Part shown: in pieces, positions 29,826 through 39,234 of the stretch
How the letters are laid out: every line of letters starts with the position of its first letter
Position numbering within the stretch: the stretch's first letter is position 1
Assembly (NCBI RefSeq): GCF_001661265.1
Contig: NW_017567023.1
Location: 1-64,000 of the forward strand
Origin: Saitoella complicata NRRL Y-17804
Lineage: Eukaryota > Ascomycota > Saitoellomycetes > Saitoellales > Saitoellaceae
Reading direction: 5' to 3'
Length of the DNA: 64,000 nt
Translations under genes and position numbers: made by a program
The notes under the pieces: model-generated
Told to the model about the DNA's origin: nothing
Seen by the model: the letters and a program-made list of their open reading frames with translations, nothing else
The model's database searches: none

Positions 29826-32525
29826 TCACTTATGCTCCTTCTTCTGCATCGTCTCAACCCAACTCGCCAACCCCGCACTCGTCTTCCCCCTCGCCTCCTC
29901 AAGACTCCTCATCGCCTTCTCCATCTCCTCCTTCGTACTCCTACTCACAACCGCGCTCGGAGGCGGCCTCTCTCCCCTAAGTCGGCCCTCCACGAATCCC
30001 TCCTTCTTTGCGCGCGCGTAAGCAGTCGCCCGCTCTTTTTGTACCCGGAGTTTCGCTTTCTTGTATTTCGCGTCGAATTTGGATTTTCCTTCCATCCAGC
30101 GCTTTACGGGACCTTCCTTGATTACGCCGATTTCCTCGAGGGGAATGGCGAGTTGGTACATCTCACTCTCAGGCTCCATGGGACGTGGACGACCATGCGT
30201 GTCGACGCGGAGACGGATCATGTTGTTATGGAAGGGCCCCTCATGACCAGTCATGGTGATGGGCGCTGCGGCGCGGGGGTCTGCGGGGGGTGCAGTGTCA
30301 TCGGAGTCGTAGTCCGAGGTAGACGGAGCCGCTTCGCTTGTGCCTTCGTCCATGGCAGACAACGAAGTCTTTGCCATGCCGTGCTCGATGTCGGCGGTGG
30401 ACGCAGCAGTGGCAGCAGCGGCCTTAGCACCGGCTTCTTTAGCACTTCCCGAGCTCTCGGTCACACCCATAGACGCAGGCGTAGTCTTTCCCGTAGTAAC
30501 AGTAGAGGTGGTAGAGGCAGTGGTTGCAACCTTCGTCCCCCTCCCAATCCCCCAATACTCCGCAACAGGATCATCCAAAACCTCATCCTCATCACCCTCC
30601 CACCCATACATCCCCTCACCAACATGCACAGCCTCGTCCTCACCCGCATAAGCAGCCCTCCAATCAACCATCGACTTATCGCCAGACGCAGTTCCCACGC
30701 TCTGTCCCCCCGCCAAATCTTGTCCCAGAATGCCCTCTCTCTCATACGTCCTCGTCGCCTCAGCTTGACTCTGACCCAGCCCAGTTTGTCCTCCGCCAAG
30801 ACCTTGAGACTGGGATGCACCCTCCTTCCAGGCTTCTTCGATACACCAAACACCCCAGTTCGCGACAGCGCGGTACATGTATCTCGCAGGACGGGTGAAG
30901 CTGAGTGTGGGCGTGACGTGACAACATCCATCCCAGACCATGAGTTTCACCTTAGTGGGGGGATACTTCTCCCCACTTCCACCTATAGCTGCTCCAGTGG
31001 GAGTGCCGCTCGTACTGGCCCCAACACCCGAGTCCGTACCAGCGGGGTGAGTACCGGTGGCTCCAGGTGCCTGACCCCCAACATGCCCAGCCATCGCATG
31101 CCCAATCCAAATCATTTCATCCCTCAACATCTCCGCACCACCCCCCACAACCAACGTCGGACATAACCCACCCAAATCCTCCTGCATAACCGGACTCACG
31201 AGTCGATGCGCCAACAGCTCATTCGGTGCATACAACTGGATTTGGTCACGGATTTGGATGAGGGTGTTGTTGATGATGATGGAGGTATTCTTTGAGGGTG
31301 CAGCGCGGCGGGCGGAACCGTAGGTTGAGCCTGAGTGGGGGCCGGAGGAGGAGGGTGAGGAGTGGTTTGCGGCGGGGTTGATGTGGTCTGGTTTCGGGAC
31401 GCCATCCACGGTGGTGGTAGGGTCCTCGGCAGGGTCGGGATGCTCGTTCGCCGGCGGCAGTTCCGTAACATCATACCCATGCCTATGGTCCGTCTCACCC
31501 ACCTCCATCTCCTTATGCTTCTTCAACCCTAACCTCTCCAACATGCCCTTCTTCTCTCCCTGCCCCTGCTGCTCGATATGTCTGTCCAACTCTCCACTTC
31601 CGCGTTCGGCGGCAGAGATGTCGGCTTGTGTCGGGGGAGGCCAAGTGAGGGATGGTTTGTGGAGGAAGCCGTGGGCGGGGATGTAGTCTCCGCTGTTGTC
31701 TTTGACGACGGACGGGAAGGAGTGGGTCAGGTCTACCCAGGGGGAGATGAGGACCAATCCGGCAGGAAGGGGAAGGCCTTGGTCGCGGAGGATGCAAGCG
31801 AGGGAGAGGGCTGCTCCACCTCCCGCTGAGTCTCCCGCGAGGATCAAGGATTTGGGGGAAACTCCGCAACCGCCTTCAGAAATTGGTGCGATCAACCAAA
31901 GATACGCGGAGAGGTTATCGTGGAGACAGCATGGGAAGGGGTACTGCGGCGCCAAGCGGTATCTCGGTGCGCAAGCCCTGGCACCTAACTTTCTCGCGTG
32001 ACGCTGGATCTGATATCGGTGTTCATCGACGGCGCCAAAGTAGTATGCACCGCCATGAATGTACAACATCACCTTTTCCTTCGTCATGTCGTGCCCGGGA
32101 GTTTGACGCGACTGTTGGCGGGTGATGTAGTCACGCTTCATCTCGATCCATTCAACGTCGAGCGGGGAATGGCGGATCTGCCACCATTCGCGTCCACCCA
32201 CTGCCTCAATTTCTTCCTGTCCCAAATTCTGCTGCAAAACTGACGCAGCGAGGTCGATGAATGGAGACGGGATAACTTCGATCTCGTCGTGTACCCATCG
32301 TGGAATGGGGACGTGCATCGCCGTAAAAGCCTGTACCTCATCAACCGTGTGATGCGACGCGACTTCCAAGAATCTCCTCACGAGCGCAAGTGCCTCATGG
32401 TAGGAGAGCGCGTGGGTCGGGTCTTGAGTAGGGTCTGTAGATTTTTGTTTCAGGAAGTGGGAGAGGAAGGTTTTGAAGAATGTTGGTGTTGATGCCGCGG
32501 CGACTGTTGCTGTGTTGAATGTCAT
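29826..32525 (-). CDS. HSL-type alpha/beta hydrolase (lipase/esterase)
   Basis: 899 residues, single exon. LYIHGGAYYFG at 154-164 is the hormone-sensitive-lipase oxyanion motif and GDSAGGG (231-237) carries the nucleophile Ser233. The acid and histidine probably lie in the C-terminal half of the fold (LVVGGGAEMLRDE and WDGCCHV), which is separated by a Ser/Gly/Thr-rich insertion of about 150 residues. A further disordered Thr/Ala-rich region and a basic, Glu/Arg-rich tail follow. The natural substrate is unknown; steryl ester, acylglycerol or short ester hydrolysis are candidates. No signal peptide. Confidence 0.88.
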   Translation of the reverse strand: MTFNTATVAAASTPTFFKTFLSHFLKQKSTDPTQDPTHALSYHEALALVRRFLEVASHHTVDEVQAFTAMHVPIPRWVHDEIEVIPSPFIDLAASVLQQNLGQEEIEAVGGREWWQIRHSPLDVEWIEMKRDYITRQQSRQTPGHDMTKEKVMLYIHGGAYYFGAVDEHRYQIQRHARKLGARACAPRYRLAPQYPFPCCLHDNLSAYLWLIAPISEGGCGVSPKSLILAGDSAGGGAALSLACILRDQGLPLPAGLVLISPWVDLTHSFPSVVKDNSGDYIPAHGFLHKPSLTWPPPTQADISAAERGSGELDRHIEQQGQGEKKGMLERLGLKKHKEMEVGETDHRHGYDVTELPPANEHPDPAEDPTTTVDGVPKPDHINPAANHSSPSSSGPHSGSTYGSARRAAPSKNTSIIINNTLIQIRDQIQLYAPNELLAHRLVSPVMQEDLGGLCPTLVVGGGAEMLRDEMIWIGHAMAGHVGGQAPGATGTHPAGTDSGVGASTSGTPTGAAIGGSGEKYPPTKVKLMVWDGCCHVTPTLSFTRPARYMYRAVANWGVWCIEEAWKEGASQSQGLGGGQTGLGQSQAEATRTYEREGILGQDLAGGQSVGTASGDKSMVDWRAAYAGEDEAVHVGEGMYGWEGDEDEVLDDPVAEYWGIGRGTKVATTASTTSTVTTGKTTPASMGVTESSGSAKEAGAKAAAATAASTADIEHGMAKTSLSAMDEGTSEAAPSTSDYDSDDTAPPADPRAAAPITMTGHEGPFHNNMIRLRVDTHGRPRPMEPESEMYQLAIPLEEIGVIKEGPVKRWMEGKSKFDAKYKKAKLRVQKERATAYARAKKEGFVEGRLRGERPPPSAVVSRSTKEEMEKAMRSLEEARGKTSAGLASWVETMQKKEHK

Positions 32526-32874
32526 CTTGTCTATTGTCGTTCTTCTTGTTCAATAGAGAGCGTTGTCGTTGTCAGATAGTGTTGGTGTTGCGAGTGTATG
32601 CTGCTTACAACAGGACCCCCTGAATAAATGCGCTCTCTTAAAGGACGTTTTGGTGGTGAGCCGATTTCGGTACGCGGGGTATCTATGCGCGGGTGGCTGG
32701 CAGATATGATGTCATGTACCAACCACTGCCATTGACACATGTAAATTGGGTGATCACGGAAGCAAGACTAAAAGATGTACCGTTGTGTGTATGCGCGGGA
32801 TGATCAGCGATAGATGGCCCTGACCGTAAAGCACGAGGGACAAAACTGAAAGGGCTTCGCTGCTCAATAAAAAA
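32526..32874. other. Hydrolase promoter and intergenic region
   Basis: 349 bases between the hydrolase start and tRNA-Gly copy 2. No gene recognised. Confidence 0.4.
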
Positions 32875-32945
32875 TGCATCGGCCGGGAGTCGAACCCGGG
32901 TCGCGCGCATGGCAAGCGCACATCATACCGTTGGACCACCGATGC
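32875..32945 (-). tRNA. tRNA-Gly (GCC), copy 2
   Basis: 71 nt, identical to copies 1 and 3. The transcribed strand runs directly into T6 (32869-32874). Confidence 0.96.
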
Positions 32946-33340
32946 TGTTGGATGCGTTTGCTTTTCATTTTAGATTTATGTCCAGTCACTCATAACGTGG
33001 TCACCTTTACTTTATCCTCACGGTACACCTCGGCTTCATCAGTCAATTAGGTGAGGTGAAGGATCTTCATTTGAACCTCACGGTTCTGACTGTACGCCCT
33101 TGTCGAGGAAGAGACAGTCATCTTTCTATCATGCCATATCAAAAGAAAAGTCCTCGTCTCCGCGCACTTGAATCCCGAGGAGGACTTCATTGCGGGCCTA
33201 ACTGGTTCCCTGTGCTCCGAGAAGGATGTAGCCAAGGCTTGGACGATTTTTCCAGAGAAACAAACGACGTATTGGTACTTACTCGTTCGAAATACCACGG
33301 ACATAGAGATACGATCGCAACATGAGATATAGTACGATAA
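32946..33340. other. Intergenic, nothing recognised
   Basis: About 395 bases between tRNA-Gly and the GH31 relic. Short frames only. Confidence 0.4.
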
Positions 33341-34150
33341 ACAGAAACACCAGGAGAGGTTGCCTCAACACCAGGCAAAAGCATTTCCGCTAAGGACATC
33401 CTCTTGACACCCACGCACAAAGATAGGAATCCAAGAAATATTAGCTGAAACGCTAACCCATCCTCCTCCCTGGTACGTTTCTCCAGTCCAACCAATAGGT
33501 CCAATTCGTGACTGCTGACCTGAAGGTAGTTTCGGAAGATAGACATGGTCCTCCGTTACCCCGGGCTCAGTCACCGGCGCCACAAGCAGCTTAGGTCCAA
33601 ACATGTACTGCTCCTTTACGTCCCCCTGTATGTTTCTCGAGGAGGGAGTCGTAGTCACCGATGGCTGCCACGGCGACGTAGTAGTCAACGACGGTTGTGG
33701 AGTGAGTTATGATCCGCGTACGGTTGGAGGAGAACTCCATGCGGCCCTTGGAGGGGATATTCCGGAAAAAGAGATAACTTCCGTTTGACATGAATACTGG
33801 GATAGGGTTGAGCGTGTTAAACTTGAACAGATCAATAGTTTCGCCTTTCTGATTGAGGAGACCTACACATGTGTTCCTTGTCAGTTATCACAGCGAGCCG
33901 TGGGCACGTGGAAGTACAGATCATTCTGATTGTGCCCAGTCCCAAAAATATGCTCTTCCTCAACCCCAACCGTAACCGTATCAAACGAAAACGTGGCCCA
34001 AAAGTTGTTGGAAGGCCACCTCTCCCCACAATACCTCGGCGGAAACCCCTTCAACGCCCAAGTCTCCTCCAGCACCAACGTCTGTGATCCATCCGCCTCA
34101 ACCCGATAAAACCTCAAATTCCCGCCATTTGACGCTACACACCGCCATCC
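33341..34150 (-). pseudogene. GH31 glycosidase relic lacking the catalytic core
   Basis: Minus-strand pieces in several frames match a GH31 alpha-glucosidase/alpha-xylosidase in order. The N-terminal beta domain gives LRFYRVEADGSQTLVLEETW, PPRYCGERW and FWATFSFDT. Then FNTLNPIPVFMSNGSYLFF, KGRMEFSSNRTRI and VDYYVAVAAIGDYDSLLEK follow. It then jumps to the C-terminal QYMFGPKLLVAPVTEPG, VYLPKLPSG, WTGETYQGGGWV and IPIFVRG. Roughly 400 residues of the (beta/alpha)8 barrel, with both catalytic acids, are gone. Stops and frame changes separate the remaining parts. This was probably a polysaccharide- or xyloglucan-degrading enzyme. Confidence 0.85.
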
Positions 34151-34404
34151 CGTTCTGAATTGTAGCTTCTACCGATGTCGAAGTATCCTGAACTGCAGAC
34201 TTTTCTGGACTTACTGGACGTCATACTCCACGCGCGCATTCCCACACATCCGACTTCGGCACTCCCAATCCACGTTACACCGTAGCTGCAGAAGCGTCAT
34301 TCTCGAAGCATCTGGCTGCATCTCGTGCATCGCCGCCCAGAATATATCAATCCTCAACCCCTTCGATCCGACCTCCCTCTAGCAAACATACCTTGATCTC
34401 TACC
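34151..34404. promoter_or_regulatory. HSP78 promoter with heat-shock-like element
   Basis: 254 bases upstream of HSP78. TTCTCGAA at 34300-34307 is an inverted pair of heat-shock units (TTCnnGAA) about 100 bp before the ATG, with another GAA at 34291. The family is heat-induced in yeast, so this is a plausible Hsf1 site. Confidence 0.4.
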
Positions 34405-36852
34405 ATGAGGTTACTAACAACAACGACAACAAGAACAACAATGAGGACCGCAGTGCTGCGATCATCACACCATCCAGTAGCCGCGGTTCGGACATTCACA
34501 ACAACGACGACGCCGCGGCCTTCGAGTGGATTGCTTGCGAGGCCCAGGGTTGCGACGCTTCCGAGGCTTACGTTGCTCAAGGCATCCATGCCTCTCACCC
34601 AGCAGCAGCTTCGGTTCGCTTCATCCGGTCCCCAACGACCAGGCGGATCCTACACCATGAACCTAAACCCCGACCCCCCCGGCGCCGCTCTCGAAAAATA
34701 CGGCACAGACCTAACCGCCCTCGCCTCCGAAGGCAAACTCGACCCCGTCATTGGCCGCGACGAAGAAATCCGACGTACCCTTCAAATCCTGTCACGAAGG
34801 ACGAAGAACAACCCCGTCCTCGTCGGACATGCAGGAGTGGGTAAGACGGCCGTGATGGAGGGTTTGGCGCAGAGGATCGTGAGGGGTGAGGTAGGCGATA
34901 GCATGAAACAAAAACGGATCATCTCGCTCGATCTCGGGTCCCTCATCGCCGGTGCGAAATATCGCGGTGAATTCGAAGAGAGACTCAAAGCCGTTCTCAA
35001 AGACGTCGAGGACGCAAAGGGTAGTATCATCCTCTTCATCGACGAACTCCACTCCCTCCTCGGCCTTGGCGGCGATGGTTCGGGTGCTTTATCCGCCGCG
35101 AATCTTTTGAAACCCGCACTCGCGCGTGGAACGCTCCAATGTTGCGGCGCCACGACCCTCGCCGAATACCGCCAATATATCGAGAAAGACGCAGCCCTCG
35201 CCCGTCGGTTCATGGCCGTCCAACTCGCCGAACCGACCGTCCAGGACGCTATCTCAATTCTCCGAGGTTTGAAGGAGAGGTATGAGGTTCATCATGGAGT
35301 AAGGGTTCACGATGCGGCACTGGTCGCTGCGGCGAGGTTGTCGTATAGGTATCTACAGGACCGGAAACTACCGGATAAGGCGATTGATTTGGTGGATGAG
35401 GCGTGTTCGGCTCTGAGGCTGCAGTTGGAGTCAAAACCGGATAGTATTGCGAAGCTCGATCGGAGTATTATGAGGATCGAGATCGAGCTTGAGAGTTTGC
35501 GGAAAGAGGAGGATTTGGCGAGTGTGGAGAGGCGGGAGGCATTGGAGAAGGAGTTGAGGGAGATGAAGGAGGAACAAGCCGAATTGACCAAAAAGTGGGA
35601 CGAGGAACGCGCAGAACTCGACAAAGTCAAGACCGCAAAAGCGGATCTAGAACAAGCCCGCACCGACCTCGAACTCGCGCAGAGAGCGGGCGATTACGGA
35701 AAAGCGTCCGAACTCCGCTACGCCTTGATTCCAGCGCTCGAATCTCGGGTCAAGGCAACGACGACGACAAAGCCAGACTCAATGCTCCACGACTCCGTCA
35801 CAGCAGACGACATCGCCCGCGTCGTATCCCGTCATACCGGAATCCCAACCCCCTCCCTCCTCGCCTCCGAATCCGGTCGACTCCTCCACCTCGAAGATTC
35901 CCTCCGGCGCCGCGTCGTCGGTCAAGATCATGCACTCTCCGCCGTCTCGGACGCTGTCCGTTTATCGAGAGCGGGGTTACAGAATGCGAATCGACCACTC
36001 GGGAGTTTCCTGTTCTGCGGACCCACGGGAACGGGAAAAACTGAACTGAGTAAAGCTTTGGCAGAGTTTTTGTTTAATGACGAGAATGCGATGATTAGAT
36101 TCGACATGTCTGAATTCGGGGAGCGGCATTCCGTCAGCCGGCTCATCGGTGCACCACCTGGGTATGTGGGTTACGAGTCCTCGGGCGAGTTGACGGAGTA
36201 CGTGAGACGGAAACCATATGCGGTCCTCCTCTTCGATGAGTTGGAGAAATCCCACCCAGACGTCCGGAACCTCCTCCTCCAGGTTTTGGACGAAGGATTC
36301 TTGACAGACTCTCAGGGCCGTAAAGTCGATTTCCGATCAACACTTATCATCATGACCTCAAACGTCGGACAAGCACATCTATTCTCCGGGGAGGACGGCG
36401 CAGAAGCCCTCGTACACGACTCAATTCGCGCCGCATTCGCCCCAGAATTTCTGAACAGGATCGATGACACCATTATCTTTAAGCCCTTGAGCTCCGAGGC
36501 TCTTGGTGGGATTTTGGATCTCCGCCTGAACGAGTTACGGAACCGCTTAACGGACCGCCGAATCACACTCGACGTCACCCCCGAAGTCAAATCCTACCTC
36601 GCAAAAGAAGGGTGGAGTCAACTTTACGGCGCGAGGCCGCTGAATAGGTTGGTGCAGAAGAAGATTCTGGTGCCGTTGTCGAAGGGGATTTTGGAGGGGT
36701 GGGTTAGGGATGGGGAGGTTGTTAGGGTTGGGATGGAGGAAGGCGAAGTCAAGGTTCTAGGAAGCCGTGAGGGGAAGAAGGAGGGGGAGGTGGAGGAGGT
36801 TGAGGGGGTTTGGGATGGGGAGGTTGAGAGGGATGGGGGGTATAGGGAGTAG
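34405..36852 (+). CDS. HSP78: Hsp78, mitochondrial ClpB-type disaggregase
   Basis: 815 residues from the ATG at 34405 (the frame opens slightly earlier with a TTG). An Arg/Thr/Ser-rich presequence (about 1-65) directs it to mitochondria. The Clp N-domain is absent, as in Hsp78. NBD1 has Walker A GHAGVGKT (about 141-148) and [12 protein letters not shown] coiled-coil middle domain spans about 350-450. NBD2 has GPTGTGKTE (about 537-545), a YVGYE pore loop and [13 protein letters not shown]. Hsp78 is a hexameric AAA+ machine that works with mitochondrial Hsp70 to dissolve aggregates. The acidic C-tail of about 30 residues is extra. Single exon. Confidence 0.95.
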   Translation: MRLLTTTTTRTTMRTAVLRSSHHPVAAVRTFTTTTTPRPSSGLLARPRVATLPRLTLLKASMPLTQQQLRFASSGPQRPGGSYTMNLNPDPPGAALEKYGTDLTALASEGKLDPVIGRDEEIRRTLQILSRRTKNNPVLVGHAGVGKTAVMEGLAQRIVRGEVGDSMKQKRIISLDLGSLIAGAKYRGEFEERLKAVLKDVEDAKGSIILFIDELHSLLGLGGDGSGALSAANLLKPALARGTLQCCGATTLAEYRQYIEKDAALARRFMAVQLAEPTVQDAISILRGLKERYEVHHGVRVHDAALVAAARLSYRYLQDRKLPDKAIDLVDEACSALRLQLESKPDSIAKLDRSIMRIEIELESLRKEEDLASVERREALEKELREMKEEQAELTKKWDEERAELDKVKTAKADLEQARTDLELAQRAGDYGKASELRYALIPALESRVKATTTTKPDSMLHDSVTADDIARVVSRHTGIPTPSLLASESGRLLHLEDSLRRRVVGQDHALSAVSDAVRLSRAGLQNANRPLGSFLFCGPTGTGKTELSKALAEFLFNDENAMIRFDMSEFGERHSVSRLIGAPPGYVGYESSGELTEYVRRKPYAVLLFDELEKSHPDVRNLLLQVLDEGFLTDSQGRKVDFRSTLIIMTSNVGQAHLFSGEDGAEALVHDSIRAAFAPEFLNRIDDTIIFKPLSSEALGGILDLRLNELRNRLTDRRITLDVTPEVKSYLAKEGWSQLYGARPLNRLVQKKILVPLSKGILEGWVRDGEVVRVGMEEGEVKVLGSREGKKEGEVEEVEGVWDGEVERDGGYRE

Positions 36853-37046
36853 GGGCGAGCGAGTTGTATGATATGTGAAGGATTATGATTTGGGAAAGGA
36901 GGTATAGCATTCATTGGCGTTCTCTCTTCTATTTCAGGCTACCCCCGTTTCCATTTACCGCACTCACAGTGTCTCATAGTAGAACCATCGCATTTTTGAC
37001 GTTGTTCGGAGCGCTTGACGCTTGGTATATGTGGTCTACAACACGA
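36853..37046. other. Short convergent intergenic region
   Basis: 194 bases between the convergent HSP78 and 37047-38210 genes. Nothing recognised. Confidence 0.4.
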
Positions 37047-38210
37047 TCAACGAAGATACTCCGACGCCTCCTTCTCCCACCCAAAATCCAAGGCCATACC
37101 CCTCCCCCTCAAGATCTTCTTAAATTCCGGCCTAAGACTCTTCTCACCCCGAACCTCCTCCTTGCCACTCCCCTCGTCAATTTCAAGCAACCTCCTTCTA
37201 ACCCCATCCCAAATCTCCAACTCTTCCTTCCCAACCCACCTCTTCCACAAACCCACCCCATCCCTCCACCTAACCCCAACCGGCCTCTCCTCCGGCAACC
37301 TCACCTGCCCCGTACTCCCCGCAGCCCCCACCACCCCCAGCCCCTTCCTCATCCCAATACTCCGGCTCGGATCCGAGAGTTCGTGGGACTCGGAATGTGT
37401 GGCGAGGTATGTCGAGGATGGTTTGAAAGCTTGATACACGACCCACCACCCCCCCGCAAACGTCGCGAATGCCGTCCCCCCGATTGTGGCGACAGTGATG
37501 AAGGAGGGTGGTGTTGGGACGTGAAGGTTGAATGCGAGGATGTGCGCGAGTGATTTAGAGAGGATGATTGCGGAGGCGAAGGAGGTTGCGAGGGTTATGA
37601 CGCCGGTTGTGAGGCGGTGTTTGGTGTATGTGGGGGATGCGTATGTTTCTTGCATGAGGGATGACAGGGCTGGGAGGTTCGTTGGGGTGATTGTGTTTAG
37701 GAGGAGGGTGATTAGGTGTGGGGGTGGGATCGTGTTGTTTTTTGCGCGGTAGGTTGGGAGGAGGTCGAGGATGTTTGTGATGGAGGGGGACGCAACCGAA
37801 TTCAGGCCGATGTATTTCTCCAGAATTTCAGGCGTTAAAGGTGTCCGATCATTTCGCAATACTGCCTCGGCTTGACGGAGGGGATTCATACTCCCCTCAC
37901 CCTCCTTGAACCCGAACAACTCCGCCGTCGCACCCGTACGCTTACTCGAGGATGCGTTCGTGGTGGAGACGATTCGTTGACAGGCATCGAGGGCAGAGAG
38001 GACGGTTTGTTCGGTGATTTGGGAGTGTGTCGACGCGAAGATTTGGGAGTTGATCGCGGTGCGGAGGGAGGAGGGGTCGTGGCAGTCGGCGAAGGGGCTC
38101 TGGCTGTGGGTCCCGGTGGGGGTGGTGGTGGTGAGGAAGCGGTGGCCATGGGGGAAGGGGAGGGAGAGGCGGCGGCGGAGGCGGAGGGATGTTCGCGAGA
38201 GGGCGGACAT
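37047..38210 (-). CDS. Probable mitochondrial membrane protein, unknown
   Basis: 387 residues, single exon. The start is Arg/Ser/Leu-rich (SALSRTSLRLRRRLSLPF) and lacks acidic residues, typical of a mitochondrial presequence. The middle is soluble and predicted helical (about 50-180). Two adjacent hydrophobic segments follow at about 203-220 and 235-255 (TGVITLATSFASAIILS and FITVATIGGTAFATFAGGWWVVY), then a soluble C-domain of about 130 residues. I do not recognise the family. An inner-membrane hairpin with both ends in the matrix is the simplest topology (inference). Confidence 0.7.
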   Translation of the reverse strand: MSALSRTSLRLRRRLSLPFPHGHRFLTTTTPTGTHSQSPFADCHDPSSLRTAINSQIFASTHSQITEQTVLSALDACQRIVSTTNASSSKRTGATAELFGFKEGEGSMNPLRQAEAVLRNDRTPLTPEILEKYIGLNSVASPSITNILDLLPTYRAKNNTIPPPHLITLLLNTITPTNLPALSSLMQETYASPTYTKHRLTTGVITLATSFASAIILSKSLAHILAFNLHVPTPPSFITVATIGGTAFATFAGGWWVVYQAFKPSSTYLATHSESHELSDPSRSIGMRKGLGVVGAAGSTGQVRLPEERPVGVRWRDGVGLWKRWVGKEELEIWDGVRRRLLEIDEGSGKEEVRGEKSLRPEFKKILRGRGMALDFGWEKEASEYLR

Positions 38211-38344
38211 GGTGGGGTTGTGATAAGAACGGTGTCGACGTTACATTTCCTTCTTCGGTGCGCGGTGCCTGGCCCTCACCAGCCATCCCCAGCCACGTCC
38301 GAGGCCATCCTCGCTTCTCCCTCCTCCTCAATCTCAAACCGCTT

Positions 38345-38701
38345 CTAGAGAAAAACTCCTTCTTCCCCTTGAACCTCCTCAGATTCACCGCACCGCTTCA
38401 ACCCACCTCCCTTCTCCTCAATCTCAACCCTACAAATCTCCATCCTGCTCCTCATCCTCGCAATCGTCTCCTCGTTCTCCTTTACTGCATCTCTCAACTC
38501 GCAATCCCCATCTCCATCTCCATCGGCTTCGGTTCCCATGTATAGTTGTAGCTCGACATTGGAACGCATGAGGTGGGAGATACTCGTCTCCAGTTTCGCG
38601 AGTTCGGCATAGAGGAGGGGGAGTGTGAGGTCCCGGAGGGCGAGACGGTAGGTTCGGGGAGAAGGGGGGCGGAAGGAGTCGAGGGTGGACATCTTGGACA
38701 C
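38345..38701 (-). CDS. TMA17: Tma17/Adc17-like proteasome assembly chaperone
   Basis: 118 residues. LLYAELAKLETSISHLMRSNVELQLYM, an acidic loop and LRDAVKENEETIARMRSRME follow the yeast Tma17 pattern (LEx-SIxHLxRSNxxL ... DxxKENExxIxxxxxR). It is predicted to form a helical hairpin. In yeast, Tma17/Adc17 is stress-induced and helps assemble the Rpt3-Rpt6 pair of the 26S proteasome base. It is divergent from SSD1 and 134 bp upstream of the minus-strand mitochondrial protein gene. Confidence 0.8.
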   Translation of the reverse strand: MSKMSTLDSFRPPSPRTYRLALRDLTLPLLYAELAKLETSISHLMRSNVELQLYMGTEADGDGDGDCELRDAVKENEETIARMRSRMEICRVEIEEKGGGLKRCGESEEVQGEEGVFL

Positions 38702-39234
38702 GACGGGGGAGACGGTGGTGGTTTCGAGGAGATGACATGTACATGTATTTAACCTCGAGCCTTATGCACGCGGCCTGCGTACGCGGACAGGCAGCCCGAT
38801 GGAGTTTGTGGCCATTCATCACCCAAGAGAAGGGTTCTTTTTTCGAATGTAAATGAGGATGTTTATCGTATCTTCTCACTTTGTCTCGTGTACTCCGACG
38901 TTTGGGACCGTCATGTGGTTCGGGGACGCACCGTTCAACGTCACCATCTGCGCGAAGCCTTGGCCGGGTAACCAGCACGTCGTTACGCAACACCACAACA
39001 CACCCCTTCGATCCTAAACCTCGGAAGCGTTCTTTAAATCACTTCGATCAAACTACACCTATACGACGACACTCTCTGGACCTTGTCATACTTTTGACGG
39101 CCAGGACCTAAGCTTCTTTGTTCACCACACCACAAACTTTTTTTTATTGGTACGTACGCGTGTCAGCTCGGCTTGGAGGTGGAGGAGTGGAATGCTAACG
39201 GGTTATCATAGTATCTTGATTTTTCACACATTCG
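38702..39234. promoter_or_regulatory. Divergent TMA17-SSD1 promoter with SSD1 leader intron
   Basis: 533 bases. The SSD1 side contains a likely 5' untranslated intron at 39150-39211 (GTACGT...GCTAAC...CATAG). A T10-type run at about 39139-39145 precedes it. No separate gene recognised. Confidence 0.5.
39150..39211 (+). other. Probable 5' UTR intron of SSD1
   Basis: 62 nt with GTACGT donor, GGAATGCTAACGGG branch region and ATCATAG acceptor, ending 23 bp before the SSD1 ATG. All three signals match confirmed introns in the window. Confidence 0.65.

Noticed and set aside
37047-37553. Plus-strand frame 36885-37553 (222 codons)
   Set aside because: Pro/Leu-rich shadow of the minus-strand mitochondrial protein gene, ending inside it.
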